From NCBI GenBank assembly GCA_937902925.1, contig CALFNN010000069.1, positions 21,222-85,221 on the forward strand: DNA of 64,000 nt, in the 5' to 3' direction. A program made the position numbers and the translations under genes. This stretch comes from an uncultured Opitutaceae bacterium (GTDB taxonomy: Bacteria > Verrucomicrobiota > Verrucomicrobiia > Opitutales > Opitutaceae). The notes beneath the pieces are model-generated. The model had not been told where the DNA came from and did not search any database. It was given only the letters and a program-made list of their open reading frames with translations. Every line of letters starts with the position of its first letter. Within the stretch, counting starts at the first letter, position 1. Of the stretch, positions 36,548 through 44,754 are shown piece after piece.

Positions 36548-37954
36548 TTACCAGCCGTCGAAGACTCCGGAATAGCGATCGCGATCGGCGGAGCCGGTCA
36601 GTTCGCGCCACTTGGCGATGCCGTAAGGCGCGCCGTTGCCATAGTTCGCGAGCGCTTCGTCGTAGTGAAACGCGGCGTTGCCCGTGAGCGTGATCGTGCG
36701 GGCGACGACCGAGCCGGTGATGTCGCCGCGGCCGTCGATCTTGACGTCGCCGTTCGGCGCGTAGATCACGCCGGCAAGCGTGCCAAGGCCGGCGACCTCG
36801 ATACTCTGGCCCAAGGTGCCTTGATTGGTGCCCCATATCTGGCAGGTGACCGGCTGGGCGTTGCTGTTGCCGAGGCCGCGCCCGGCGACTTTGACGTCGC
36901 CCTCGACGTAGACGGCGAGACTGGAGCCGGCGGGGATGACGATGGCGGCGCTGCCGGTGACGGAGAGGGCCGACGTGCCGGAGCCGGCGGTGAGGACGAT
37001 CGTGACCTGGCCCAGGATCGTCAGCGTGTCGGTGCCGTTCAGGGTGATGTTGTTGCAGCGCCACCGCGTCGCCGCGCCGGCGGTGCCGAGCGTCGCACCG
37101 AGCGTGGAAATGAAGGTGCCGTTGATGGGTGCGCCGAGCACGGAAAAGTCGGCGTTGAAATCGGTGGAGACGCGGGAGGCATCGACGGCGACGCTGGCCG
37201 GGGTGCCCACGCCGCGGATCGTGCCCTGCGTGCCGACCTGCGGCTGCGCGCCGCCGGTGGCGACGTAGCCCCAGACGTTGGCCTGGTTGACGGCAACGGA
37301 CGTGTTGAGGACGGAAACGCTCGCCACGCTGCCATGGTCGGTGCGCACGCCTGCGGAGTAGGGCACGGGCGCGGTCGCAGGATCGTTGTCGGGATCGGAA
37401 TTCCAGCTGTCGACCGAGGCGTTGTTGCCGTTGAAGACAACGCTGTCCTTGGCCACGAGGCCGTTCGCGAAGTAGGAACGCCGGCGGAGCGTGACCTCGA
37501 GCATCTTCACTTGCGGCGCTTCGCCGGGCGCTCCGACCGTGGCCTGGGCCACGATTTTCGGCTGCATGCTCGAGGGCGGGTTGTAGTTGTCGACGTAGAC
37601 CTTCACGACGCCGGTGGTGTTGGCGGAAAAATCGAAGTTGGAAAACTTCCGCCACGCGGCGCCATCCTGCTTGGTCCAGTCGTTCCACCCGGTCGGATCG
37701 CCCGCGCCGATGCGGTTGAACGACCAGACGCCCTCCTCGGTGCCCGCCTCGGCGAGGTTGAGCGCGGCGTAGCCGTTGAACGTGCGTCTCGCGAGACGCG
37801 TCGAGGAAAGGTTGAGGCTCAGGTAGCTGCCCAGCGCGACGGCGATGAGCGCCGCCACGAGCAGGGCCACGATCAGGACCGAGCCCCGCGATGCCGCGGC
37901 GGGAAATCCGCGCCGGCCGCGGCGGAAATGAAGTGCGTGCGGGGCGGCGGGCAT
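36548..37954 (-). CDS. PilX-like pilus-associated protein, cassette 1
   Basis: A 468-residue paralog of 33964-35373. Start 37954 overlaps the upstream stop (TGATG), consistent with coupling. The N-terminal helix (RGSVLIVALLVAALIAVALGSYLSL) and NLAEAGTEEGVWSFN match the PilX N-terminal pattern. The remaining beta-rich domain shares blocks with its paralog: VKVYVDNYNPPSSMQPKIVAQ, LEVTLRRRSYFANGLVAKDSV, VYVEGDVKVAGRGLGN and GDITGSVVARTITLTGNAAFHYDEAL. The length is nearly identical to that of the paralog. It is probably exposed outside the inner membrane as part of a pseudopilus tip or an adhesin. No cysteine pair or metal motif is obvious. Confidence 0.72.
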   Translation of the reverse strand: MPAAPHALHFRRGRRGFPAAASRGSVLIVALLVAALIAVALGSYLSLNLSSTRLARRTFNGYAALNLAEAGTEEGVWSFNRIGAGDPTGWNDWTKQDGAAWRKFSNFDFSANTTGVVKVYVDNYNPPSSMQPKIVAQATVGAPGEAPQVKMLEVTLRRRSYFANGLVAKDSVVFNGNNASVDSWNSDPDNDPATAPVPYSAGVRTDHGSVASVSVLNTSVAVNQANVWGYVATGGAQPQVGTQGTIRGVGTPASVAVDASRVSTDFNADFSVLGAPINGTFISTLGATLGTAGAATRWRCNNITLNGTDTLTILGQVTIVLTAGSGTSALSVTGSAAIVIPAGSSLAVYVEGDVKVAGRGLGNSNAQPVTCQIWGTNQGTLGQSIEVAGLGTLAGVIYAPNGDVKIDGRGDITGSVVARTITLTGNAAFHYDEALANYGNGAPYGIAKWRELTGSADRDRYSGVFDGW

Positions 37955-38568
37955 CAGTTGCTCACGCGCTTGTTGCGCAGGATGTAGCAGGCCGAGAGCG
38001 CCGATTGGTTGGCCGCGACCGTGGTGGCGCCAGTGCGCGAGGCGCGCAGGGTGACCTGGAGTTGTTTCGTCTCGAGATCGGTTGTCGCGTGGTTGTCGTC
38101 GACGCCGGCCTGCTCGAGTTTGAACCGCTGAAACGCGAAGTCCGGCGCCACCCCGTGAATCAGGACCTGGCGCGGACTCGTGGAATCGGCGGCGCCGCTG
38201 ACCCGGTAGAAACACCCCGCGGTCGCGCCGCTGGCGCCGGGGTCGTAGGCATAGGTCACCAACTGAGTGACGTTCGTCGCGGTGGGCAGGACGAGCGTGA
38301 CGCTCTGGCTGGAATTCCAGAAAATGTCCTTCGCCTTGCGCGCATCCTGGCCGAACGTATCGAGTCCGCGGCGTGTTTCCGCCTCCAGTTGGCTGTAGCT
38401 GCTGGCGAGGAATCCCGTGCGCCCAATCATCAGGAACGCGCTCAACACCCCGGTGAGCACCAGCAAGGAGAGGGTGGCGGACATCATCACCTCCGTGAGC
38501 GTGAAGCCGCGTTGGTCGACGCCGCGCCGCGCCGCGGTCCGCTCAGTGCGATGTATAGAAATAGTCAT
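37954..38568 (-). CDS. PilW-like prepilin, cassette 1
   Basis: A prepilin of 204 residues from ATG 38568; this start overlaps the end of the upstream PilV-like gene by 26 bp. The leader ends in QRG, followed by FTLTEVMMSATLSLLVLTGVLSAF, the class III prepilin signature. The globular region (AETRRGLDTFGQDARKAKDIFWNSSQSVTLVL) and the ending (ALSACYILRNKRVSN) are collinear with the paralog at 35384-35980. The stop overlaps the start of the PilX-like gene. It would be processed by a prepilin peptidase encoded elsewhere. Confidence 0.85.
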   Translation of the reverse strand: MTISIHRTERTAARRGVDQRGFTLTEVMMSATLSLLVLTGVLSAFLMIGRTGFLASSYSQLEAETRRGLDTFGQDARKAKDIFWNSSQSVTLVLPTATNVTQLVTYAYDPGASGATAGCFYRVSGAADSTSPRQVLIHGVAPDFAFQRFKLEQAGVDDNHATTDLETKQLQVTLRASRTGATTVAANQSALSACYILRNKRVSN

Positions 38569-38998
38569 AGAGGCCGCTCCTCCCGTAGCGGGTGATGAAA
38601 TGCAACGTGTGGGGCCGGCCGTCGTAGCCGTGCCACGTGGCATCCAGCGTGATTTCCTTCATGTCGGTCTTGAGGTCGCGGATGCTGCGCGTGCAGGTGA
38701 ACGTGGAACTCGCCGTTCCCCGGACCGGCGGGACTGCCACGGTGTTGTCGCGACCGCCCTGCAGGGCGGAGAGTTGGTCCCAGCTCTTCAGCCGGAGCCG
38801 TTCGAGTTCCGACTGCATTACCTGGGAGGCGAAAGTGTAGTTGCGCGCGGTGTCGACCGCCTGCAGACCGCGCTGCAGGGTGGTGATCGCCGTCGTGATG
38901 GCCAGGACCAGCACGATCGAGGCGATCATCACCTCGACGATGGTGAAGCCGGGGCTGCCGGTGGGGCGTGGGCGCAGGCTGGGTGGGTGCGGGAGCAT
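38543..38998 (-). CDS. PilV-like prepilin, cassette 1
   Basis: A 151-residue prepilin. The leader ends in PG, followed by FTIVEVMIASIVLVLAITTAITTL, with Glu at +5. The globular region (RGLQAVDTARNYTFASQVMQSELERLRLKSW) closely matches the PilV-like protein of cassette 2, and both end in a Tyr-rich tail (GLYDYFYTSH). It begins 37 bp after the response-regulator stop on the same strand, so the kinase, regulator and pilins are probably one transcript. No pilus ATPase, platform or peptidase genes are nearby. Confidence 0.85.
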   Translation of the reverse strand: MLPHPPSLRPRPTGSPGFTIVEVMIASIVLVLAITTAITTLQRGLQAVDTARNYTFASQVMQSELERLRLKSWDQLSALQGGRDNTVAVPPVRGTASSTFTCTRSIRDLKTDMKEITLDATWHGYDGRPHTLHFITRYGRSGLYDYFYTSH

Positions 38999-39035
38999 GG
39001 GAACGCGGATCGGTCGGTCGCCGGCGGGCGGGACG

Positions 39036-39710
39036 CTAGGCCTTGGGCGGATTCATCTGCTGGGTGTAGACCACGGCGGCTTGGGCGCGCGTCTTGACCT
39101 TCAGTTTCTCGAATACGTTCGCCAGGTAGTTTTTGACGGTATTCTCGCTGAGCGAGAGTTGCTCGCCGACCTCCTTGTTGGTGAGGCCCTCCGTCACCAG
39201 CACCAGCACGCGGCGCTCCTGGGCGGAGAGGACGGAGAGATCGCTGTTGGGTTGCGGCGAACCCGTGCCGCGGAGCAGGCGGAAGACCCGCGCCGTGGCA
39301 TCGGGATCGAGGATCGACCGGCCGGCCGCGACGTCGAGGATCGCCTGCACGAGCGCGGTCGGGTCGATCTCCTTCATGAGGTAACCCTGCACGCCCGAGA
39401 TCACCGCCTCGTAGACGAAATTGTCGTTGGCGTGCGATGTCAGGACGATCACATGGGTGCCGGGCACCTGTTGCATCATCTTCCGGCACGCGATGAAGCC
39501 GGAACCGTCGGGCAGGCGGATGTCGAGCAACACGATGTCGGGTTTGTGCTCCGCGCACTCCGCGATCGCGTCGGCGACCGTGCCGGCCTCGGCGACCACG
39601 TGGATGGGCGGGCTGGAGTGGGCCGTGAGCACGGCCTTGATGCCGCGGCGCACGAGTTCGCTGTCGTCGACGAGCAGGATCCGGATGGGTGGGGGGATGG
39701 ACGGGGTCAT
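39036..39710 (-). CDS. NarL/FixJ-family response regulator
   Basis: A 224-residue two-domain regulator. The receiver domain (about 8-125) has the acidic pair DD (residues 15-16), the phospho-acceptor Asp63 in LLDIRLPDGSG, Thr in VLTSHAN and Lys in YLMKEID. The LuxR-type helix-turn-helix (about 155-220) is LSAQERRVLVLVTEGLTNKEVGEQLSLSENTVKNYLANVFEKL. It follows the histidine kinase gene by 9 bp and precedes the pilin cassettes by 37 bp. The obvious inference is that it is phosphorylated by that kinase and regulates its own operon or surface structures. The DNA target is unknown. Confidence 0.95.
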   Translation of the reverse strand: MTPSIPPPIRILLVDDSELVRRGIKAVLTAHSSPPIHVVAEAGTVADAIAECAEHKPDIVLLDIRLPDGSGFIACRKMMQQVPGTHVIVLTSHANDNFVYEAVISGVQGYLMKEIDPTALVQAILDVAAGRSILDPDATARVFRLLRGTGSPQPNSDLSVLSAQERRVLVLVTEGLTNKEVGEQLSLSENTVKNYLANVFEKLKVKTRAQAAVVYTQQMNPPKA

Positions 39711-39719
39711 GGGAGGCGT

Positions 39720-41345
39720 TTAGAGCGATTTGTAGAGCGCGAAGACCAGGCGGACGCGGGTGCCCCGGCCGGGTGCGGATTCGACGGTGAGGTCCGCGCC
39801 GAGCTCGCGGGCGCGCTCGGCAAAATTGCCGAGACCGAGGCCGCTCTGGGGGAGGGTCGCGGGATCGAAGCCGTGGCCGTTGTCGATCACCTCAAACTCC
39901 ACGTGCTCGCCGGCCGGGCGGAGCGCGATCGTGACTTGGGTGGCGTCGCCGTGGCGGATCGCGTTGCTCACCGCTTCACGGGTGATTTGCAGGGCATGCA
40001 CGCGTTGCGCGAGCGTGAGATGGCCGGCGACCGCCTCGTCAATCTCCACGGTGCTGCGGAGGGGCCGGAGGCCTTGGACGACTTCAAGCAACGTCGCGAC
40101 GGCCTGCGTGAAGCTTTGCAGCTTCAACGCCTCGGGCTCGAGGCCGCTGATGAAGTTGCGCACGTCGTGAATCGTCTCGTTGAGCGCCGCGCGCGTTTGT
40201 TCGAGCCGCGCGGCCGCCTCGACTTGATCCGGGCGCAACATCGGCCGGATGCCGGCGAGACCCATGCCGGCGGCATAAAGCGACTGGATGACGCCGTCAT
40301 GCAAATCGCGGCCGAGGCGGGCGCGTTCGTCCATCGTGCGGCGGAGGGCGACCTCGCTGCGCTGGAGCGACTCCTGCGCCCGGGTGCGATGCTCGATCTC
40401 GCGGCGGAGTTCGTCGCGTTGCGCAAACGACGACTCCACCAGCCGCGCCAGTCGTCCGAACTCGTCCTTCCCGCCCCGCAGCGCGCGGATGGGCGCCGTG
40501 TCGCCCGAAGCGAGGCTGTCGCGAATCCGGGCGAGCGGTCGCAACACCCAGCCTTGCAGCGCCAGCCCCAGCGCGGCGGTCACCAGCAACCCGAACGCGA
40601 TGAAGATTTCCGCCTGGTGCGAGTCGGTCTGCAGCATCCGGCTGAGTTCGGGCGCCTCGTAGTCCAGTCGGAGCGTCTGCACCGGATGGCCCTGCCAGTC
40701 GTTCAGCGGTCGCAACAGCGTGATAGTCGCCGGACCTTGTGGGATCGCGGCGGAATTCTGCGGCGGCGCGAGAGTGGCCCGGCTGTCGGTCAACGCCGCC
40801 AGGGTCTTTAACTGGGCCTCGTCCCAGTGGCGCGCCACCATCAGCCAGCCGCGCGCGGCCGAACCCGCCGCCGGCAGCCGGCGGATGCAGACTTCCAGCA
40901 ACTGCCCTCCGGCCTCCGCGAAAAAACGCGGACCGGGAGTCTCCGCCACAAGAGTCAGGAAATCGGCGCGCGCGAGCGGGGGCGCGATGGCTTCCGTGTC
41001 GCGGGCTGCCACTTGCCAGTGGATCGCGCCGTCGGGGCCGAGAATCCAGAGCGCTTGCGCCCCGGCGGCGGCCAGATCGGCCGCAATTTTTTCGCGCGCG
41101 ACCGCCGTGGGCTCCATCGCGACGCGTGCCAGTTCGTCGGACTGGGAATAGTCGACTGCGAACTGGGGAAGCGTCCGGCCCGTGGCGTCGATCCAGTGAT
41201 TCAGCAACAACAGGCGGTTTTGCTGTTCATCGGCCACCAGCCGCGCGGCCTCCGTCCGATCCAGTGCCTGCAACAAAAACAGCGCCGCCAAAAAGCCGAG
41301 CGCCGCGAAGCCCAGGAGGATTGCGAAGCGGGGTTTTACGTTCAT
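39720..41345 (-). CDS. Membrane histidine kinase of the HisKA_3 (NarX/DegS) type
   Basis: A 541-residue sensor kinase. TM1 (ILLGFAALGFLAALFLLQAL) and TM2 (about residues 240-262, FIAFGLLVTAALGLALQGWV) flank a ~215-residue periplasmic sensor that resembles CHASE4/Cache-type folds. A HAMP domain (RPLARIRDSLASGDTAPI) and a coiled coil follow. The HisKA_3 phospho-site is RLGRDLHDGVIQSLYAAG (His). The ATPase domain shows N box REAVSNAIRH, G1 DNGHGFDP and G2 GLGLGNFAERA. It is the first gene of the minus-strand unit leading to the pilin cassettes. The signal sensed cannot be read from the sequence. Confidence 0.95.
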   Translation of the reverse strand: MNVKPRFAILLGFAALGFLAALFLLQALDRTEAARLVADEQQNRLLLLNHWIDATGRTLPQFAVDYSQSDELARVAMEPTAVAREKIAADLAAAGAQALWILGPDGAIHWQVAARDTEAIAPPLARADFLTLVAETPGPRFFAEAGGQLLEVCIRRLPAAGSAARGWLMVARHWDEAQLKTLAALTDSRATLAPPQNSAAIPQGPATITLLRPLNDWQGHPVQTLRLDYEAPELSRMLQTDSHQAEIFIAFGLLVTAALGLALQGWVLRPLARIRDSLASGDTAPIRALRGGKDEFGRLARLVESSFAQRDELRREIEHRTRAQESLQRSEVALRRTMDERARLGRDLHDGVIQSLYAAGMGLAGIRPMLRPDQVEAAARLEQTRAALNETIHDVRNFISGLEPEALKLQSFTQAVATLLEVVQGLRPLRSTVEIDEAVAGHLTLAQRVHALQITREAVSNAIRHGDATQVTIALRPAGEHVEFEVIDNGHGFDPATLPQSGLGLGNFAERARELGADLTVESAPGRGTRVRLVFALYKSL

Positions 41346-41760
41346 CGAAGATCGCGAACGGTGGACTTTCCTTCAGTGACCGCCTTTGCGGGCCGGGCCC
41401 GTTCCTCCCCACGTTCGGAGACTCCGGCAACGGTTCTCATGGTGACTTCACCTCATTTTCCCGACGGTCGGTGGACGAAGCTCGCGATGCCGCGAAACCG
41501 GCGAAGATGGCGGCGAGCTGGAGGTTTGGTAATCTCGCGCGATGATGGCATCGCGCGCGAGGCCGGACTGCGCGAAACACAGGCTCTTCCATCGTCCCAG
41601 CGTCGCGGCTTAGCAATATCAAGTGCGCCTGAGTTGCAAAACTTTCAGGCTAGGCCTGAACAGGCCTAGCTATCGTCGGGTGGCTGGCGCCCGGGATGAT
41701 GCGGGCCGGCACGGTCGACCCGGCCTTGTTTTTCTCCGATTGGCCGCCTCAATCGGCGAT
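41346..41760. other. Intergenic region upstream of the kinase and the YcaQ-type gene
   Basis: This 415-bp divergent region holds the promoters of the two-component operon (minus) and of the glycosylase/helicase pair (plus). It contains a short AT-rich stretch around 41610-41640 and a striking 22-bp interrupted palindrome at 41649-41670, listed separately. The plus-strand frame stays open back to a GTG at 41623, but conservation with the family begins only after 41761. Confidence 0.4.
41649..41670. promoter_or_regulatory. Interrupted palindrome, candidate operator
   Basis: Perfect 10-bp arms GCTAGGCCTG (41649-41658) and CAGGCCTAGC (41661-41670) are separated by AA. A third half-like copy (CAGGCTAGG) starts just upstream at 41646. 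The site lies ~90 bp before the proposed GTG start of the YcaQ-type gene and could be a dimeric regulator site for either divergent unit. Confidence 0.55.
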
Positions 41761-42897
41761 GTGCGGCCTGCCCTCCATGTTACTCCGATCGCCGCCCGGC
41801 GCTTTGTGCGGCGGGTGCTGGGTCTCGACCAACCGTTTGCGGACGTCGCGACAGCCCTGATGCACCACGGCTACGTGCAGATCGATCCGATCAACGTCTG
41901 CGGGCGGATGCAGGATCATATTCTCCGTAACCGCGTCGCCGGTTACCGCGAGGGCGACCTCATGCGTCATCTCCATGGCGACGGAACGTCGCCCGATGCG
42001 GACCGGCGCCGGGCCTTCGAGCACCACCTGCCGGACACCAACGTCCTCGTCGCGTTTCCGCTCGACGCGTGGCCGCATCTGCTCGCGGCGATGCACCGGC
42101 GCACGCGGCGCCACGGCGCGTGGTCTGGCCGGCTGACCCCGCGCGAGCGACCGCTCGCCGAGCATATTCTCGCGGAGATCGCGGCGCGCGGCGCGCTGTC
42201 GTCGGAGCACATCGACGACGACCGCCGCTCGCGGCAGACCGTCTGGGGCTCCTTTTCGCTGGCCAAACAGACGCTCCAGAAACTTTTTTTTCACGGCCGC
42301 GTGTTGATCGCCCGCCGGGAAAACAACCGCCGGCTTTACGACTTGCCGGAACGCGTCCTGCCCGCGGCCACACTCGCCCGGCCCGAACCGGACTCGGCCG
42401 ACACCGCGCGCTGGCTGGCGATCCTCAAGCTCCGCCAGCGCCGCTTGGTCACGCTCAAGCGCGACGAGCTGCCCTTGGTCGCGGACTTGATCCAGCCGGT
42501 CGTCGTGGACGATTGCCCGCCGCTCTACTGCCTGCGCGACGACCTTCCGGCGCTCGTGGCATCGTCCGAGTCTTCGTTGGCCGACGGCCGGCTTGCAATG
42601 GTTGCGGACGGCCTGCGCCTCCTCGCGCCGCTCGATCCCCTGATCTACGACCGTCGGGTCACGGCGGCCCTCTGGGGCTTCGACTACACGTGGGAGGTCT
42701 ACACGCCGCCGCACAAACGGGTTCGCGGTTATTATGCGTTGCCCCTGCTGGCCGACACGGAACTCGTGGGCCATGTTGACGCGAAGGCTGACCGCGAGAA
42801 ACGCAAACTCGTGGTGGTGTCCCGCCGGGTGCGCCGCGGCCATCGCGTGGCGGATGCCGTCAAAAACCTCGCCACGTTCCTCGGGCTGCGTTCCTGA
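41761..42897 (+). CDS. YcaQ/AlkZ-family winged-helix DNA glycosylase
   Basis: A protein of ~378 residues if GTG 41761 is the start; GTG 41623 would add 46 unconserved residues. It belongs to the HTH_42 family of winged-helix DNA glycosylases that unhook interstrand crosslinks and excise alkylated bases. The catalytic QxD motif is visible in GYVQIDPINVCGRMQDHILRNR, matching the YcaQ branch rather than the QxQ of AlkZ. Later blocks (LDPLIYDRRVTAALWGFDYTWEVYTPPHKRVRGYYALPLL and KLVVVSRRVRRG) are typical C-terminal family segments. It precedes recQ by 12 bp, consistent with a repair operon. Confidence 0.85.
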   Translation: MRPALHVTPIAARRFVRRVLGLDQPFADVATALMHHGYVQIDPINVCGRMQDHILRNRVAGYREGDLMRHLHGDGTSPDADRRRAFEHHLPDTNVLVAFPLDAWPHLLAAMHRRTRRHGAWSGRLTPRERPLAEHILAEIAARGALSSEHIDDDRRSRQTVWGSFSLAKQTLQKLFFHGRVLIARRENNRRLYDLPERVLPAATLARPEPDSADTARWLAILKLRQRRLVTLKRDELPLVADLIQPVVVDDCPPLYCLRDDLPALVASSESSLADGRLAMVADGLRLLAPLDPLIYDRRVTAALWGFDYTWEVYTPPHKRVRGYYALPLLADTELVGHVDAKADREKRKLVVVSRRVRRGHRVADAVKNLATFLGLRS

Positions 42898-42909
42898 TCG
42901 GGTCCGCTC

Positions 42910-44739
42910 ATGCCCGACCTTGGCCAACTGCTGAAGCGCACCTTCGGCTATTCGACGTTCCGTCCGCTGCAACGCGAGATTTGCGAGGCGACGCTCGCCG
43001 GGCGGGATGTGTTCGCGCTGCTCCCGACCGGCGGCGGCAAGTCGCTGTGCTTCCAGCTTCCGGCGCTGGTGCGACCGGGGCTTACCGTGGTCGTGTCGCC
43101 GCTGATCGCGTTGATGAAGGACCAGGTCGATGCGCTGCAGGCGAGCGGCGTCGCGGCGACATTTCTCAACTCGACGCTCGGCGAGGCCGAGGCGCGCGCG
43201 CGGCTCCGCGGACTGCACGGCGGCGAATTCAAACTCCTCTACGCCGCGCCCGAGCGGCTCATGCTCGAGGGCTGGGACGAGAACCTGAAAAAATGGAACG
43301 TCGCCTGCCTCGCGATCGACGAGGCGCACTGTGTGTCCGAATGGGGCCACGACTTTCGTCCCGAATACCGCCAACTCGCCCGCCTGCGTGCGGCGTTGCC
43401 CGGCGTGCCCTCGATGGCGCTGACGGCCACCGCGACCGAGCGCGTCCGCGCCGACATCGTGACGCACCTGAAACTGCGCGAACCGGAAGTCTTCGTCGCG
43501 AGTTTCAACCGCCCGAATCTCACCTATCGCGTGGTCCCGAAAAACCAGCCGCTGAAACAGATCGTGGAGTTCGTGAAGAAGCGCGAGCACGAGAGCGGGA
43601 TTGTTTACTGCGCGAGCCGCGCGACGGCCGAGCGCACCGCCGAGGGGCTCGCGAGCCGCGGCTTCGCGGCGCGGCCCTATCACGCCGGGCTCGATGCCGC
43701 CACGCGCGCCGAAAACCAGGAGGCGTTCCTGCGCGACGATGTGCGCATCATCTGCGCGACGATCGCGTTCGGGATGGGCATCAACAAACCCAACGTCCGT
43801 TGGATCATCCACCACGACCTGCCGAAAAACATCGAGGGCTACTACCAGGAGACCGGCCGCGCGGGTCGCGACGGCCTGCCTGGCGACTGCCTGCTGCTCT
43901 TCAGCGCGGGCGATGTCGCGAAACAGACGCATTTTCTCGACGAGATCACCGACGAGCACGAGCGCGGCGTCGCGCGTGCGCAGCTCCGCCAGATCGTGCA
44001 CTACGCCGAGAATTCCAGCTGCCGCCGCGCCGAACTGCTGGGCTACTTCGGGGAGAAGTTTCCGCTCGAGAACTGCGCCGCCTGCGACAACTGTGCGGAA
44101 CCCCGCGACACCTATGATGGCACGGTCGTCGCGCAGAAGTTTCTTTCCTGTGTCTATCGCATCGCGCAAAACAGCCGCTTCGGTGTCGGCTTGAATCACA
44201 TCATCGAGGTGCTCACCGGCGCCGATACCGACAAGATCCGCCGCTGGGGCCACGAGCGGCTCACCACCTACGGCATCGGCAAGGATCTCTCGCGCCCCGC
44301 GTGGGCGGCGGTCGGGCGTGAGTTGATGCGGCTGGGCTTCGTGGCGGTCGCGGAGGGCGAGTTCGCCACGCTTGAGCTGACCGCCGAGGGGATGGCCGTG
44401 CTGCGCGCGCGCACGCCGATCACACTCACGAAGCCGATGGACCTGCCAAAGGCGAAACGCGTCGCCGTCCGCCGCGAAGGTGACATCGCGTGCGACGAAA
44501 TCCTCTTCGAGCGATTGCGGGCGCTGCGCAAACGGCTCGCCGACGAGCGTCACGTTCCCGCCTATATCGTGTTCGGGGACGCCACGCTCCGGGCGATGGC
44601 GCACTACTATCCGGAAAGCGCCGGCGCGATGGAGGGCATCCCGGGTGTGGGCGAGAAAAAGCGCACGGAGTTTGGCGCGATCTTCGCCGCGGAAATCGCG
44701 GACTATCTCAAGGCGAACTCGCGGATGGCGTTCGCCTAG
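42910..44739 (+). CDS. recQ: ATP-dependent DNA helicase RecQ
   Basis: A 609-residue superfamily 2 helicase that unwinds DNA 3' to 5' in recombinational repair. Motif I is LLPTGGGKSLC, motif II IDEAHCVSEWGHDFRPEY (DEAH), motif III ALTATAT, motif IV region GIVYCASR and motif VI QETGRAGRDGLPG. The RecQ-C zinc-binding cysteines appear in CRRAELLGYFGEKFPLENCAACDNC, followed by a winged helix and a C-terminal HRDC domain (LFERLRALRKRLADERHVPAYIVFGD). Length and order are those of classic bacterial RecQ. It is probably co-transcribed with the upstream glycosylase. It converges on the PspC-domain gene with 15 bp between stops. Confidence 0.96.
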   Translation: MPDLGQLLKRTFGYSTFRPLQREICEATLAGRDVFALLPTGGGKSLCFQLPALVRPGLTVVVSPLIALMKDQVDALQASGVAATFLNSTLGEAEARARLRGLHGGEFKLLYAAPERLMLEGWDENLKKWNVACLAIDEAHCVSEWGHDFRPEYRQLARLRAALPGVPSMALTATATERVRADIVTHLKLREPEVFVASFNRPNLTYRVVPKNQPLKQIVEFVKKREHESGIVYCASRATAERTAEGLASRGFAARPYHAGLDAATRAENQEAFLRDDVRIICATIAFGMGINKPNVRWIIHHDLPKNIEGYYQETGRAGRDGLPGDCLLLFSAGDVAKQTHFLDEITDEHERGVARAQLRQIVHYAENSSCRRAELLGYFGEKFPLENCAACDNCAEPRDTYDGTVVAQKFLSCVYRIAQNSRFGVGLNHIIEVLTGADTDKIRRWGHERLTTYGIGKDLSRPAWAAVGRELMRLGFVAVAEGEFATLELTAEGMAVLRARTPITLTKPMDLPKAKRVAVRREGDIACDEILFERLRALRKRLADERHVPAYIVFGDATLRAMAHYYPESAGAMEGIPGVGEKKRTEFGAIFAAEIADYLKANSRMAFA

Positions 44740-44754
44740 ACGCCTGGCGCCGGG

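Noticed and set aside
41749..44604. Long minus-strand open frame antisense to the YcaQ-type gene and recQ
   Set aside because: It spans two well-conserved repair genes and has no recognisable domain; it is a GC-codon artefact.
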